Translations under genes and position numbers: made by a program
Part shown: piece after piece, positions 14,726-22,366 of the stretch
Numbering within the stretch: position 1 is the stretch's first letter
How the letters are laid out: each line of letters opens with the position of its first letter
The notes under the pieces: model-generated
Databases searched by the model: none
Told to the model about the DNA's origin: nothing
What the model saw: the letters and a program-made list of their open reading frames with translations, nothing else
From: CBETVX01 sp965539935
GTDB taxonomy: Bacteria > Bacillota > Clostridia > Peptostreptococcales > Caminicellaceae
Direction: 5' to 3'
Length of the DNA: 22,366 bases
Assembly (NCBI GenBank): GCA_965539935.1
Contig: CBETVX010000050.1
Location: 1-22,366, forward strand

Positions 14726-16090
14726 CTACTTACTTTCAGAATATTTACTGCCTATTTTTATATGCAAAGTATTATCTTCCATGTTTTTATCGGTGACTAT
14801 ACTCTTGACATAGCCTTTAAGAAAATTTTGTGGTAAGCTGACCCACAGTTTATAACCTTCAGAGTTTACTACATCCTTAGAGTTTAAATTTTCAGTGCCT
14901 GCAAAATATCGTAGGTTTAAGGTTCTCATTATTTCAGCCATTTCTTTGATTTCCTTTTCAGAGTAATTTGAAGATTCTTTAAACCTTTTGAAGGTCATAT
15001 CGTAAGCAAATTTTCCAAAGTAATCCTCTGAATATTTTTTAAAGTTAATAAGATTCTCATCTATTATTCCATTATACTTTGCCCAGCCTTCTACATCTAC
15101 CTTTGCGGTATTATACTCAATAGTTTTATCTTGAGAAGTATATTTAAGTATTCCATATTGATGGGGATATATAGCTAAGGAGTTAGTGGCAATATCATAT
15201 ATGGTGGTATCATATCTATTATCAGAACAAATATCTTGAATGTGTATATGTCCACTGAGTACAAGATTTAAATCATTGCCTTCAAATGCTTTAATTAACT
15301 CCTCGTTGTTATCTAAAGTAAAGCCTTCTCTTATGACGTCACTGTGATCAAGAATATTATGATGCATCACTGTTATTATATTTGCTCCATTTTCCTCTGC
15401 CAAAGCATAGCATTCCTTTATCCAATCTAGTGTAGTCTTGGAAAGGAAGCCATTAGCCTGTGGATAACCTAAGCTAATATTCTCCTTATATTTATTAGTA
15501 TCAAGCATTAAAAACCATAAGTCCTCAGATGGAGTTACAAGATAGCTTAATGAATCCTCATCCCTTGATATTTCTTGGTCATAACCAAAATCAGCATAAA
15601 TACTACCAAACTCTTTATCATTTATGTAATCTGTAATGTACTGTTTATCAGATTTAAAACCCCTTGCATAGGGATTTAAAATATCGTGATTTCCTGGAAT
15701 TACATATACAGAAGTACCACTTTCCTCTATGTCTTTAAGCTTTTTTGCTAAGTCTAAATGACTTTGTTTTTCTCCATTGTTTGTAAGATCGCCACTTAAA
15801 ATAAGTACATCGGGCTTTTTTTCTTTTATAGTAGAAATAAACGCATCTAAAATTTCATCCATATACATAAGTTGCTTACCATCGCCTGAGGATATAAATC
15901 TATCAAAGGCTTCTCCATTATCTGTGAGGCTTTTTGATAAATAGTGCATGTCTGTAGCTATATAAATAACCATATCCTCACCAGATTTTATTTCAAAGTC
16001 CCTTGGTGCTATGGTTTGGTTGGTACATCCTGCTAAAACAAATACTAAAATGCTTAGTATAACTAATCTACATTTCTTTATAATAATCAA
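14726..16090 (-). CDS. Lipoprotein calcineurin-like metallophosphoesterase
   Basis: 454-residue extracytoplasmic phosphoesterase. The signal peptide ends in VLAGC (lipidated C22). The two-metal calcineurin-like fold shows D47 and H49 (ATDMHY), GDLTNNG (~100-106), GNHD (133-136), VMHHN (H243) and GHIH (280-283). A C-terminal region of ~150 residues has no motif I know. I chose the TTG at 16090, preceded by AAGGATG, because it gives a compact lipoprotein signal with Lys-Lys before the hydrophobic core. The longer frame from an ATG at 16162 would put 24 hydrophilic residues in front and lacks a ribosome binding site. It follows the sortase gene on the same strand. The substrate is unknown: a surface phosphodiester, nucleotide or teichoic acid is possible. 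Confidence 0.88.
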   Translation of the reverse strand: MIIIKKCRLVILSILVFVLAGCTNQTIAPRDFEIKSGEDMVIYIATDMHYLSKSLTDNGEAFDRFISSGDGKQLMYMDEILDAFISTIKEKKPDVLILSGDLTNNGEKQSHLDLAKKLKDIEESGTSVYVIPGNHDILNPYARGFKSDKQYITDYINDKEFGSIYADFGYDQEISRDEDSLSYLVTPSEDLWFLMLDTNKYKENISLGYPQANGFLSKTTLDWIKECYALAEENGANIITVMHHNILDHSDVIREGFTLDNNEELIKAFEGNDLNLVLSGHIHIQDICSDNRYDTTIYDIATNSLAIYPHQYGILKYTSQDKTIEYNTAKVDVEGWAKYNGIIDENLINFKKYSEDYFGKFAYDMTFKRFKESSNYSEKEIKEMAEIMRTLNLRYFAGTENLNSKDVVNSEGYKLWVSLPQNFLKGYVKSIVTDKNMEDNTLHIKIGSKYSESK

Positions 16091-16215
16091 ATATTCCACA
16101 TCCTTTTCATCATTGGTTAATTTTGGCTTTCCATGGCTTTTTCCATTTTTGGGTTGCATCAAATATTATTTAAAAATTTTCCTATTTCTATAGGTATATA
16201 CTAAACCATCTTTAA

Positions 16216-16908
16216 TCAATTTATTTGTTTTCCCTTTATAATTAACCTTGTTGGAGGATTTTTTTGATTAATAGGATCACAGGTGATTAAAGTGATTTCG
16301 CTTATTCCCTTATCTTCTAATACAGAAATTTCCTTTTCATCCACAATATATTTATCAAAAACTTCATAAATATATTTAACATTTTTTCTATCTTCCAGAA
16401 TAATTCTATCTCCAACTTCTAACTCATTTAATCTATTGAAATGACGTCCATAGGTTCTACTTCTATGTCCTGCTATTGCATAATTCCCTCCTTCCCATGG
16501 TTTCCCAGTATTTTCAATACTGGCAACTGAAATATCCAGATGCTCTTTGGTTGCACCGGATAATACTGGCATCTTAAAGTCAATTTTCTCAATATATAAA
16601 GTTCCCTCAACTGGCCACTTTTCCAGTAGTTCCTTTTTATTTTCTTCTTTTTTATTTTCATCCACGGCTATATTTTCCCTACTATTCCCATGGTATGAAG
16701 AAATCTCAAAGGAATTAGAAGCATCTTCACAGTCTTTTTCTTCTTCTATGACTTCAATAGCCTCCATACTTTCTAGAAATTCTTCTAGAAGTTTTTCCTG
16801 TTTTTTATCATAATAATGTCTTTTTAGCTGAGGATAAGCTATTATTAAAATACCGAACAGAATAAGTAAAAATCCTACCATATCCTTTATTTTCAATTTT
16901 CTTTTCAT
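16216..16908 (-). CDS. Sortase, class D-like
   Basis: 230-residue membrane-anchored cysteine transpeptidase with a single N-terminal TM (~10-25), a charged linker of about 70 residues, and the sortase barrel from ~98. Catalytic residues: H148 in AIAGHRSRTYG, C210 in TLITCDP and R221 in PPTRLIIKG. The motif pattern and single N-terminal anchor suggest class D, whose known Clostridium members accept LPQTG. This matches the LPQTGE signal of the surface protein encoded just upstream, its likely substrate. The ATG at 16908 lacks a strong ribosome binding site, so translation may be weak. Class is inferred from motifs. Confidence 0.9.
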   Translation of the reverse strand: MKRKLKIKDMVGFLLILFGILIIAYPQLKRHYYDKKQEKLLEEFLESMEAIEVIEEEKDCEDASNSFEISSYHGNSRENIAVDENKKEENKKELLEKWPVEGTLYIEKIDFKMPVLSGATKEHLDISVASIENTGKPWEGGNYAIAGHRSRTYGRHFNRLNELEVGDRIILEDRKNVKYIYEVFDKYIVDEKEISVLEDKGISEITLITCDPINQKNPPTRLIIKGKQIN

Positions 16909-16976
16909 CCTATACTTTCATTCCTTATTTAAATTATTATACTATTTTACTTTACCTCCGTATAGAAATTTAATAA

Positions 16977-17008
16977 GAAGTTCCTCCATAAATTTGTAGA
17001 GGAACTTC
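16977..17008 (-). terminator. Hairpin terminator of the surface adhesin gene
   Basis: GAAGTTCCTC (16977-16986) pairs with GAGGAACTTC (16999-17008) around a 12-nt loop, ten bases after the adhesin stop. The tail on the minus strand (TTATTAAATTT) is only moderately T-rich, so some read-through into the sortase gene is possible. Confidence 0.7.
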
Positions 17009-17017
17009 ATTAAATAA

Positions 17018-20000
17018 TTATTTATTGATATTTGTTTTATATCTTCTCTTTATATTTATAAAAATTCCTATTATGATTATCAATGCTCCTATCAAGTATG
17101 TGGATATATGACTTTTTTCCCCTGTTTGAGGTAATTCAGGGGTGATTGTTCCTAATGGAACTTCTTCAACGTCTATTTCTATAAATATCTCTTCCTCTGT
17201 TCCGTCGGGATGCTTAACTTTAATTGTAAATTTATCTTTTCCTACAAATCCAGGGTCTGGAGTATAATTCCACTTTCCGTCCTGGTCAACTATCACTTCT
17301 CCATTTTCCGGTGGAGTTCCTATTTCTGTTTCTCCTTCCTCTGGCAAATCTATTTCACCATCTACAGGAGTTTCTTCTTCTGTCCTTTCCTCTATAACTG
17401 GTTCTTGCTCTGGCTCTTCAAGGTCTACTGGTTCTTCAGGATCTACTGGTTCTTCAGGATCTACTGGCTCTTCAGGGTTTACTGGTTCTTCTGGATCTAC
17501 TGATTCTTCAGGAGTTGTTTCTCCACCTCCGCCACCACTGGAGCGTTTAGTATTTTTAACCTCTAATTGATATATCAAAGATGTATTCTCATCTATATTT
17601 ATATCTATAGGTATTGAATTAAGTCTATATCTTGAAGGTGCCGTAATCTCTTGTATTGTATAGCTTCCATATTTAAGACCCCCTAATCTACCTAATCCAT
17701 CTTCATCTGTTGTAATAGTTCCTACTAAATTGTCATCAGAATCCTTTACCTCAAATTCAGCCCCTTCTAATACTATTTCTGAACTTCTTGAATCCACTTT
17801 TTTGATTTCTAATGACCTTAGAGGATGGTTTACTATTGTTATAGAATTACCTATATTTGCCTGGATTGTCACAGTCTCTTCCACTTTCTCTTTATGGTAA
17901 CCATCAGGTGTTTTAGTTTCTTTAATAGTGTAGGTAGCAAATTCACCTGTATTACCAACTAGGAGATTTTCAACTACTGCTATACCCTTTTCATTGGTAG
18001 TTACTGTTTTTATCAAAGTATTATTTTCATCATAGATTTCAAATTCTACTTCAGATATACCTTCTCCCGATAGGGCATCCTGTTTATTTATTACTAAAGC
18101 GCCTTCTGGTATTTTTTCATTTTCAATCTCTATTTCCACTGTCTCTCCATGGGTTTCAATGTTTATTTTATGATCATTACTATCCTTGTAATAACCATTT
18201 GGAGCTTCTATTTCTCTTATTATATATTCACCAAAGGGTAAATTTTCAAATATTACAATTCCGTTAGCATCGCTTACTCCACTTCTAAAAGGATTATCAG
18301 TATGGGATTCTTTAAATAAGGTGAATTTTGCTCCTTCAAGTTTTTGAGAATTATCTGCATCGATCTTTACTATCTTTAAATTTCCTTTAATCATAGAATT
18401 TTCTACTGAATATATTTCATCCTGATTTCCCGTTGGACTAGCAAATATAGTTTTTCCATTCTCAGTAATAGAAGCCTTTAATTCTAATCCAGCATTGGAT
18501 AAATACCCTTCACCGGGGTCCTTTTCCTTAATGATATATTCTCCGTACTCTACATTTTCAAATTCTACTATTCCATATTCATCACTTTCTTCTGCTGAAA
18601 TAAAATCGGTATTACCCACTTTAAATAGTTCAAATACTGCTCCTTTTATAGGAGAATTATCTTCTTGATCCACTTTTTTAAATTGAATATTTCCTTTAAT
18701 TTTCTCATTGTTTATTTCTATAGAAACATTTGAATCCTTAAGATTAACTTCGACAATAGCATCTTCATCTTCCGGTGTTATATATCCTTCTGGAGCCTTA
18801 GTTTCCTTTAGGAAGTATTTGCCATAACTTAGTCTATCAATTATAATTTCTCCATTACTATCGGTAGCTGGCAGCTCTGCAATTATAGATCCATTACTAC
18901 TTAAAAGCTGAAATTCTGCTCCAGGTAATTTATTACTATTTGCATCTATCTTTTCAATCTTTAAACTTCCAATTATTCCTTCTCCTGTACCAGAACCACC
19001 AGTAATGGGTACTACCATCTCCTCACTAGCCCTTTTATTTTCTATTTCTACTCCTGTTCCTTCTAGTTTAACTGAATTTCCAATATTAGTATTTCCTGTA
19101 CCAGATACTATGTAAGTCTGATACTGAATAATATACTCATTGTGTATTATAGAAGGTAAAGTAAGCTCAAAACCCTGCTTATTATTTTCAAAGTCTACTA
19201 TCTTCACATCTAGATTATATTCTTCCTCTTCCAGTTCTCTATTACCTTCTGACAAAACTTCTATGACTTTAAAAGAATCTACGATATAAATATGCTCTCC
19301 CGTCAGTTCATCATAGATTTTTGCATTTTCTATTGTAGAAAGACTAGTATTGACTTTTATCTCCCAATCTACCTTTCTTCCAGTAGCTTGCCCAGATTTT
19401 GTTATAAAGGTAACTGAATCTTCAAAGTCCACACTGGCATATAGTTCTGTATTTCCTACTAAAGCAGTATTATCATATTTATCCTGGGACTGTCCTACTA
19501 GATTTGTTGTATATTTAATTCTATAGGGAGAATTAACATTTCCATCAAATTTAAGCTTAAAACCATCTTGTGATGTTTCTAATATTGTATAGCCAGAAGT
19601 AATCTCATCTCCTTCAGTTATGTTCCCATTTGCATCTATATTATAGGAATATACCTCTATAGAATCTACATCTAATTCTTGATTTCCTAGGATATTATCC
19701 TCAACAGTCAAGTCATTATAAGCTTCTGAAAGATAATTGACATTAACTATCCAATCAATTTTTCTATCGATTCTACGTAAATTACCAGATTTACTTCCAT
19801 TATTTTTTGCGGTATTACTAATTGTATATCTGGCAGAACTGGTTGCAGATTTTTCACCGGTTGTAGCTTCTATCCATTTTGCATCTATTTTGTTTTTATA
19901 TATTTTACTAATGTCATTTTCTTCATCATTCCAACTATTATGAAGTCTTCTATCAAAACTTGTTTTATAGGTGATAGTATATTTATCATCTTTTACTTCA

Positions 20001-22123
20001 TCATTAAAGGTAATTATAAAGCCCTTGGTCCAATCATTAGGCTCTAAATAATCTAGCACATAATCACTACCCGATGATAAAGTTTTACTTCCCTTTTTTA
20101 TTTCTAAAGTATTTGGAATAAATTCTAATCCCCCATTGGGAAAACTGTCTTTTATCTCTAGATTCTGCATTGGTTCCTTAGTAGGTGTCATAGTTATTTT
20201 CCAATGCATAGTTTTTGCTTGATAATCTATGCCCCCAGATCCCTTAGCTTTTACAACGGTATTTTCAATAGTTGGATTCATTTTTTTAGTAGCTCTTATT
20301 CCAGTTCCTATACCATCACCTGTTCCTTCAAGAGTTGCATCATTGGTGAATTCTGTTTGATTTATATTATCAATTGTAGTTCTGTATCCTATTAGATAGG
20401 CCTCAGTAATATTTCCAAGTTCGATAGTTAACCTTTTCCCATCCGTTGAAATATCATCTTCATTCATATTCTTATAAACTTCATTGGCCACCGTTCCATA
20501 ATCATCAAATTCTAGCTCATAAACCTTTATAGAATCTGGAACTAAGCTCAATCCATCGTCGATAGTATCTGTAACAACAGCATTATCTATTTCTTCTTCA
20601 ATTGTGTTTACATAAATTTTCCAATCAATATATTTATGGTTATATCCAATAGTACTTGTTCCATCTTTTTCTAAATATACTCCTCTAGTAAAGGATACTG
20701 TTGCTTTATCCGTAGCTTTTTCTTCACCATCCTCTTGTAGTCTAGTAGAGTTTTCAAAAAGGGTTTTATCTTTATCGGTGATATCTGTAGTATATGTGAT
20801 TTTATGGGCTTTATGGATAGACCCTAAAGTAACCTTAAAGGGAGTATTAGTAGTATCTATAATTACCTCACTAGTAACTTCTTTTGTATAACTTTCATTC
20901 TCTGTACCATCGTCATTTAGGGTTAATTCATATACTTTAATAGAATCAGTTTTAAGTTCTAATCCATTGGGAATGATGTCCTCTACTACAGCATTTGTTA
21001 AACTAAGTTCTCCCATATTGGCATAAATCGTCCAGTTTATATAGTCTGGATTAAAATTTTTTTCTGGAGTCCCTGTTTTTTCTAATAATGTTCCTCTTTC
21101 TACTGCTACCTTGGCTTGAGAAGAACTTTCTCCTATAAAAGCAATATTCTCAAACTCTGTCTTTACTTGGTCTATTATATTTGATTGATATGTGATTCGA
21201 TAGGCTTCGGTAATATCTCCTAAATCCACAACTAAGTCATATACTCCATCATTGGTATTTATAGAATAATTACTACTATCAACATCATCCCCTTGGGTTA
21301 CATTGCCTTCTAAATCAACTTTTAATTTATAGACCTTGATGCTACTATCATCAATTTCTTGTCCAGCTCCTAAGGTATCATTTACGATGACACTATCTAC
21401 TTTTTCCAAAGAAGTATTTACATCAATAGTCCATGTAATTATATCCCCGTTGACAGATTTATTAATTTCTCCCCTCTTTTCTATGGGAGAATGCTCACCT
21501 TCTGGCTTAAATTTTACAATGATAGTTTTTTCCACTTCTTCAGATATGGGAAATTTAAACTCCACAGGATTTTCATTATATATGGTTTCTAAATCAAATT
21601 TTGTATTAAGTGTTACAGTACCCTTTACATTCAAATGGGTTTCCACAAATTCGTTGAAGGTAAGTGTAAGCTCTCTTGTATTCTTTTCCAGTAAAAAAGT
21701 GCCTGCGCTTACATTGCCTTCTACATTTAAATCTCCACTTATATCATTACTTATTAAAAATCCCTTAGGTACTACCACTGATATAGTATCTCCAGCTTTT
21801 ACGCTACTATCATTATTATATATTTCCCATGTATAAAGTAATTGAAGGAATGTATCTTGATCTATTGGGTCCTCTAAAATAGTATTTTCATCCACTTCTT
21901 GGTCATTTATTATCAGTTTCACAGAAGTAAAATATGCTCCATATACTGAACTACTTACAGTTTCATTCCCCGATCCATACACTGAATTATTAACATCTTC
22001 ATCCTCAGCATAGATTAAAAAATCCTTTGGCATAACCTCTGAAAACATTGTCACCAAAAAAACGGCTATAATCAGTATAATAATTAGTCTATGATTATAT
22101 TTCCGCTGAAATATCATTATCAA
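17018..22123 (-). CDS. LPXTG cell-wall adhesin with collagen-binding-like and Cna-B repeats
   Basis: 1701-residue secreted, wall-anchored protein. The signal peptide probably ends after IYA (~39). Residues ~60-210 are an adhesin N-terminal Ig-like domain. Six repeats of about 130-150 residues follow (~212-1045), each starting with a strand such as ITWTIDVN, INWTIYAN or IDWKIYVN and resembling Collagen_bind/adhesion domains. Five Cna-B (SpaA-like) repeats (~1049-1525) each begin with a Lys strand (LKIEKID, IQFKKVD, LKIVKID, LVINKQD, LEIKKVD) and end with ETKAPEGY-like Glu motifs; these normally form intramolecular isopeptide bonds. Then come a GGGGG/PEEPVD stalk, an Ig-like domain (~1600-1650) and the sorting signal LPQTGE with TM and basic tail. 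The TTG at 22123 has GGGGG at best spacing; the ATG at 22117 is an alternative. The ligand is unknown. Confidence 0.93.
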   Translation of the reverse strand: MIMIFQRKYNHRLIIILIIAVFLVTMFSEVMPKDFLIYAEDEDVNNSVYGSGNETVSSSVYGAYFTSVKLIINDQEVDENTILEDPIDQDTFLQLLYTWEIYNNDSSVKAGDTISVVVPKGFLISNDISGDLNVEGNVSAGTFLLEKNTRELTLTFNEFVETHLNVKGTVTLNTKFDLETIYNENPVEFKFPISEEVEKTIIVKFKPEGEHSPIEKRGEINKSVNGDIITWTIDVNTSLEKVDSVIVNDTLGAGQEIDDSSIKVYKLKVDLEGNVTQGDDVDSSNYSINTNDGVYDLVVDLGDITEAYRITYQSNIIDQVKTEFENIAFIGESSSQAKVAVERGTLLEKTGTPEKNFNPDYINWTIYANMGELSLTNAVVEDIIPNGLELKTDSIKVYELTLNDDGTENESYTKEVTSEVIIDTTNTPFKVTLGSIHKAHKITYTTDITDKDKTLFENSTRLQEDGEEKATDKATVSFTRGVYLEKDGTSTIGYNHKYIDWKIYVNTIEEEIDNAVVTDTIDDGLSLVPDSIKVYELEFDDYGTVANEVYKNMNEDDISTDGKRLTIELGNITEAYLIGYRTTIDNINQTEFTNDATLEGTGDGIGTGIRATKKMNPTIENTVVKAKGSGGIDYQAKTMHWKITMTPTKEPMQNLEIKDSFPNGGLEFIPNTLEIKKGSKTLSSGSDYVLDYLEPNDWTKGFIITFNDEVKDDKYTITYKTSFDRRLHNSWNDEENDISKIYKNKIDAKWIEATTGEKSATSSARYTISNTAKNNGSKSGNLRRIDRKIDWIVNVNYLSEAYNDLTVEDNILGNQELDVDSIEVYSYNIDANGNITEGDEITSGYTILETSQDGFKLKFDGNVNSPYRIKYTTNLVGQSQDKYDNTALVGNTELYASVDFEDSVTFITKSGQATGRKVDWEIKVNTSLSTIENAKIYDELTGEHIYIVDSFKVIEVLSEGNRELEEEEYNLDVKIVDFENNKQGFELTLPSIIHNEYIIQYQTYIVSGTGNTNIGNSVKLEGTGVEIENKRASEEMVVPITGGSGTGEGIIGSLKIEKIDANSNKLPGAEFQLLSSNGSIIAELPATDSNGEIIIDRLSYGKYFLKETKAPEGYITPEDEDAIVEVNLKDSNVSIEINNEKIKGNIQFKKVDQEDNSPIKGAVFELFKVGNTDFISAEESDEYGIVEFENVEYGEYIIKEKDPGEGYLSNAGLELKASITENGKTIFASPTGNQDEIYSVENSMIKGNLKIVKIDADNSQKLEGAKFTLFKESHTDNPFRSGVSDANGIVIFENLPFGEYIIREIEAPNGYYKDSNDHKINIETHGETVEIEIENEKIPEGALVINKQDALSGEGISEVEFEIYDENNTLIKTVTTNEKGIAVVENLLVGNTGEFATYTIKETKTPDGYHKEKVEETVTIQANIGNSITIVNHPLRSLEIKKVDSRSSEIVLEGAEFEVKDSDDNLVGTITTDEDGLGRLGGLKYGSYTIQEITAPSRYRLNSIPIDINIDENTSLIYQLEVKNTKRSSGGGGGETTPEESVDPEEPVNPEEPVDPEEPVDPEEPVDLEEPEQEPVIEERTEEETPVDGEIDLPEEGETEIGTPPENGEVIVDQDGKWNYTPDPGFVGKDKFTIKVKHPDGTEEEIFIEIDVEEVPLGTITPELPQTGEKSHISTYLIGALIIIIGIFINIKRRYKTNINK
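17424..17513 (-). repeat. 18-bp tandem repeats encoding the PEEPVD stalk
   Basis: About five 18-bp units encode PEEPVD with small changes (SVDPEEPVN, PEEPVD, PEEPVDLEEP). The units are nearly identical at DNA level (core TCTACTGGTTCTTCAGGA on the plus strand). Slippage would change stalk length in frame. Confidence 0.85.
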
Positions 22124-22366
22124 CCCATACCCCCTATAGATAATTAATATCTTCTTGTTATTTTGTTAGTTTATTTCTTATTATTTTTTATCTACCACTC
22201 CTTTTTCATATTTTTTAGCCATAGCATCTATCTTCTTTTATTTATTAACTGCTTAATCTTAATAGGATGGTTTTTTTTACAACTATTTTTACTTTATTCT
22301 TTTTCAAAAATAGTACTAAAGGCTTATTGAAATAAAATCACTTTTTAATAATATATAGTTTTTTTT

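Noticed and set aside
16011..16193. 60-residue plus-strand open frame at the phosphoesterase start
   Set aside because: It overlaps the signal peptide region antisense and has no family features or ribosome binding site.
21336..21836. 166-residue plus-strand open frame inside the adhesin gene
   Set aside because: Antisense to well-defined adhesin domains, with no ribosome binding site or recognisable motif.
22181..22222. 13-residue minus-strand mini-ORF (MAKKYEKGVVDKK) upstream of the adhesin gene
   Set aside because: The ribosome binding site is weak and the length is within chance for this AT content. The 22124-22366 region otherwise shows no gene, RNA fold or convincing promoter.

Overview
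The window looks like a chromosomal segment of a low-GC, Gram-positive anaerobe, most likely a member of the Clostridia or Tissierellia. This rests on the AT-rich sequence, strong AGGAGG-type ribosome binding sites, lipoprotein signal peptides, an LPXTG surface protein with a class-D-like sortase, PTS enzymes and a flavinylated extracellular reductase. I cannot place it to genus. I see no rRNA, tRNA, CRISPR array, transposase or phage gene.

Left part (1-5.6 kb): an AlkD-type DNA glycosylase gene, then a secreted lipoprotein reductase with an FMN-binding domain and a fumarate-reductase-like flavoprotein domain. Next come a Cache-type sensor histidine kinase (same strand) and, divergently, an OmpR-family response regulator. 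Two identical 12-bp repeats with a 21-bp period abut a good promoter in front of the reductase gene. This suggests that the two-component system controls the reductase in response to an external small molecule.

Centre (5.6-11.6 kb): a minus-strand operon read in the order PTS IIC, PLP-dependent C-S lyase (MetC type), PTS IIB, M17 leucyl aminopeptidase, PTS IIA. Upstream on the same strand, and ended by its own terminator, is a GntR/HutC regulator with a UTRA domain. Between them lies a near-consensus promoter with three GTnTAnAC-like half-palindromic sites, one overlapping the -35. The operon has complete PTS machinery but no glycosidase; a peptidase and a C-S lyase take that place. This is the most unusual feature of the window and suggests uptake of a sugar linked to cysteine or to a cysteine-containing peptide. 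The operon contains a perfect 42-bp palindrome between IIB and the peptidase and ends in a long nested hairpin terminator.

Right-centre (11.6-14.6 kb): a second OmpR/EnvZ-type two-component pair, preceded by repeated TTAACCA boxes. Its sensor carries a short Pro/Gly-rich stretch in the extracytoplasmic loop. It converges on a gene for an acidic protein of unknown function that has a KPPAGG tandem repeat.

Right end (14.7-22.1 kb, minus strand): a 1701-residue cell-wall adhesin (N-terminal adhesin domain, six collagen-binding-like repeats, five Cna-B repeats, PEEPVD repeat stalk, Ig-like domain, LPQTGE anchor), followed by a sortase that probably anchors it and a lipoprotein metallophosphoesterase. 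Start codons were moved from the longest reading frame where ribosome binding sites favoured an internal start (AlkD, both response regulators, IIA, C-S lyase, phosphoesterase).
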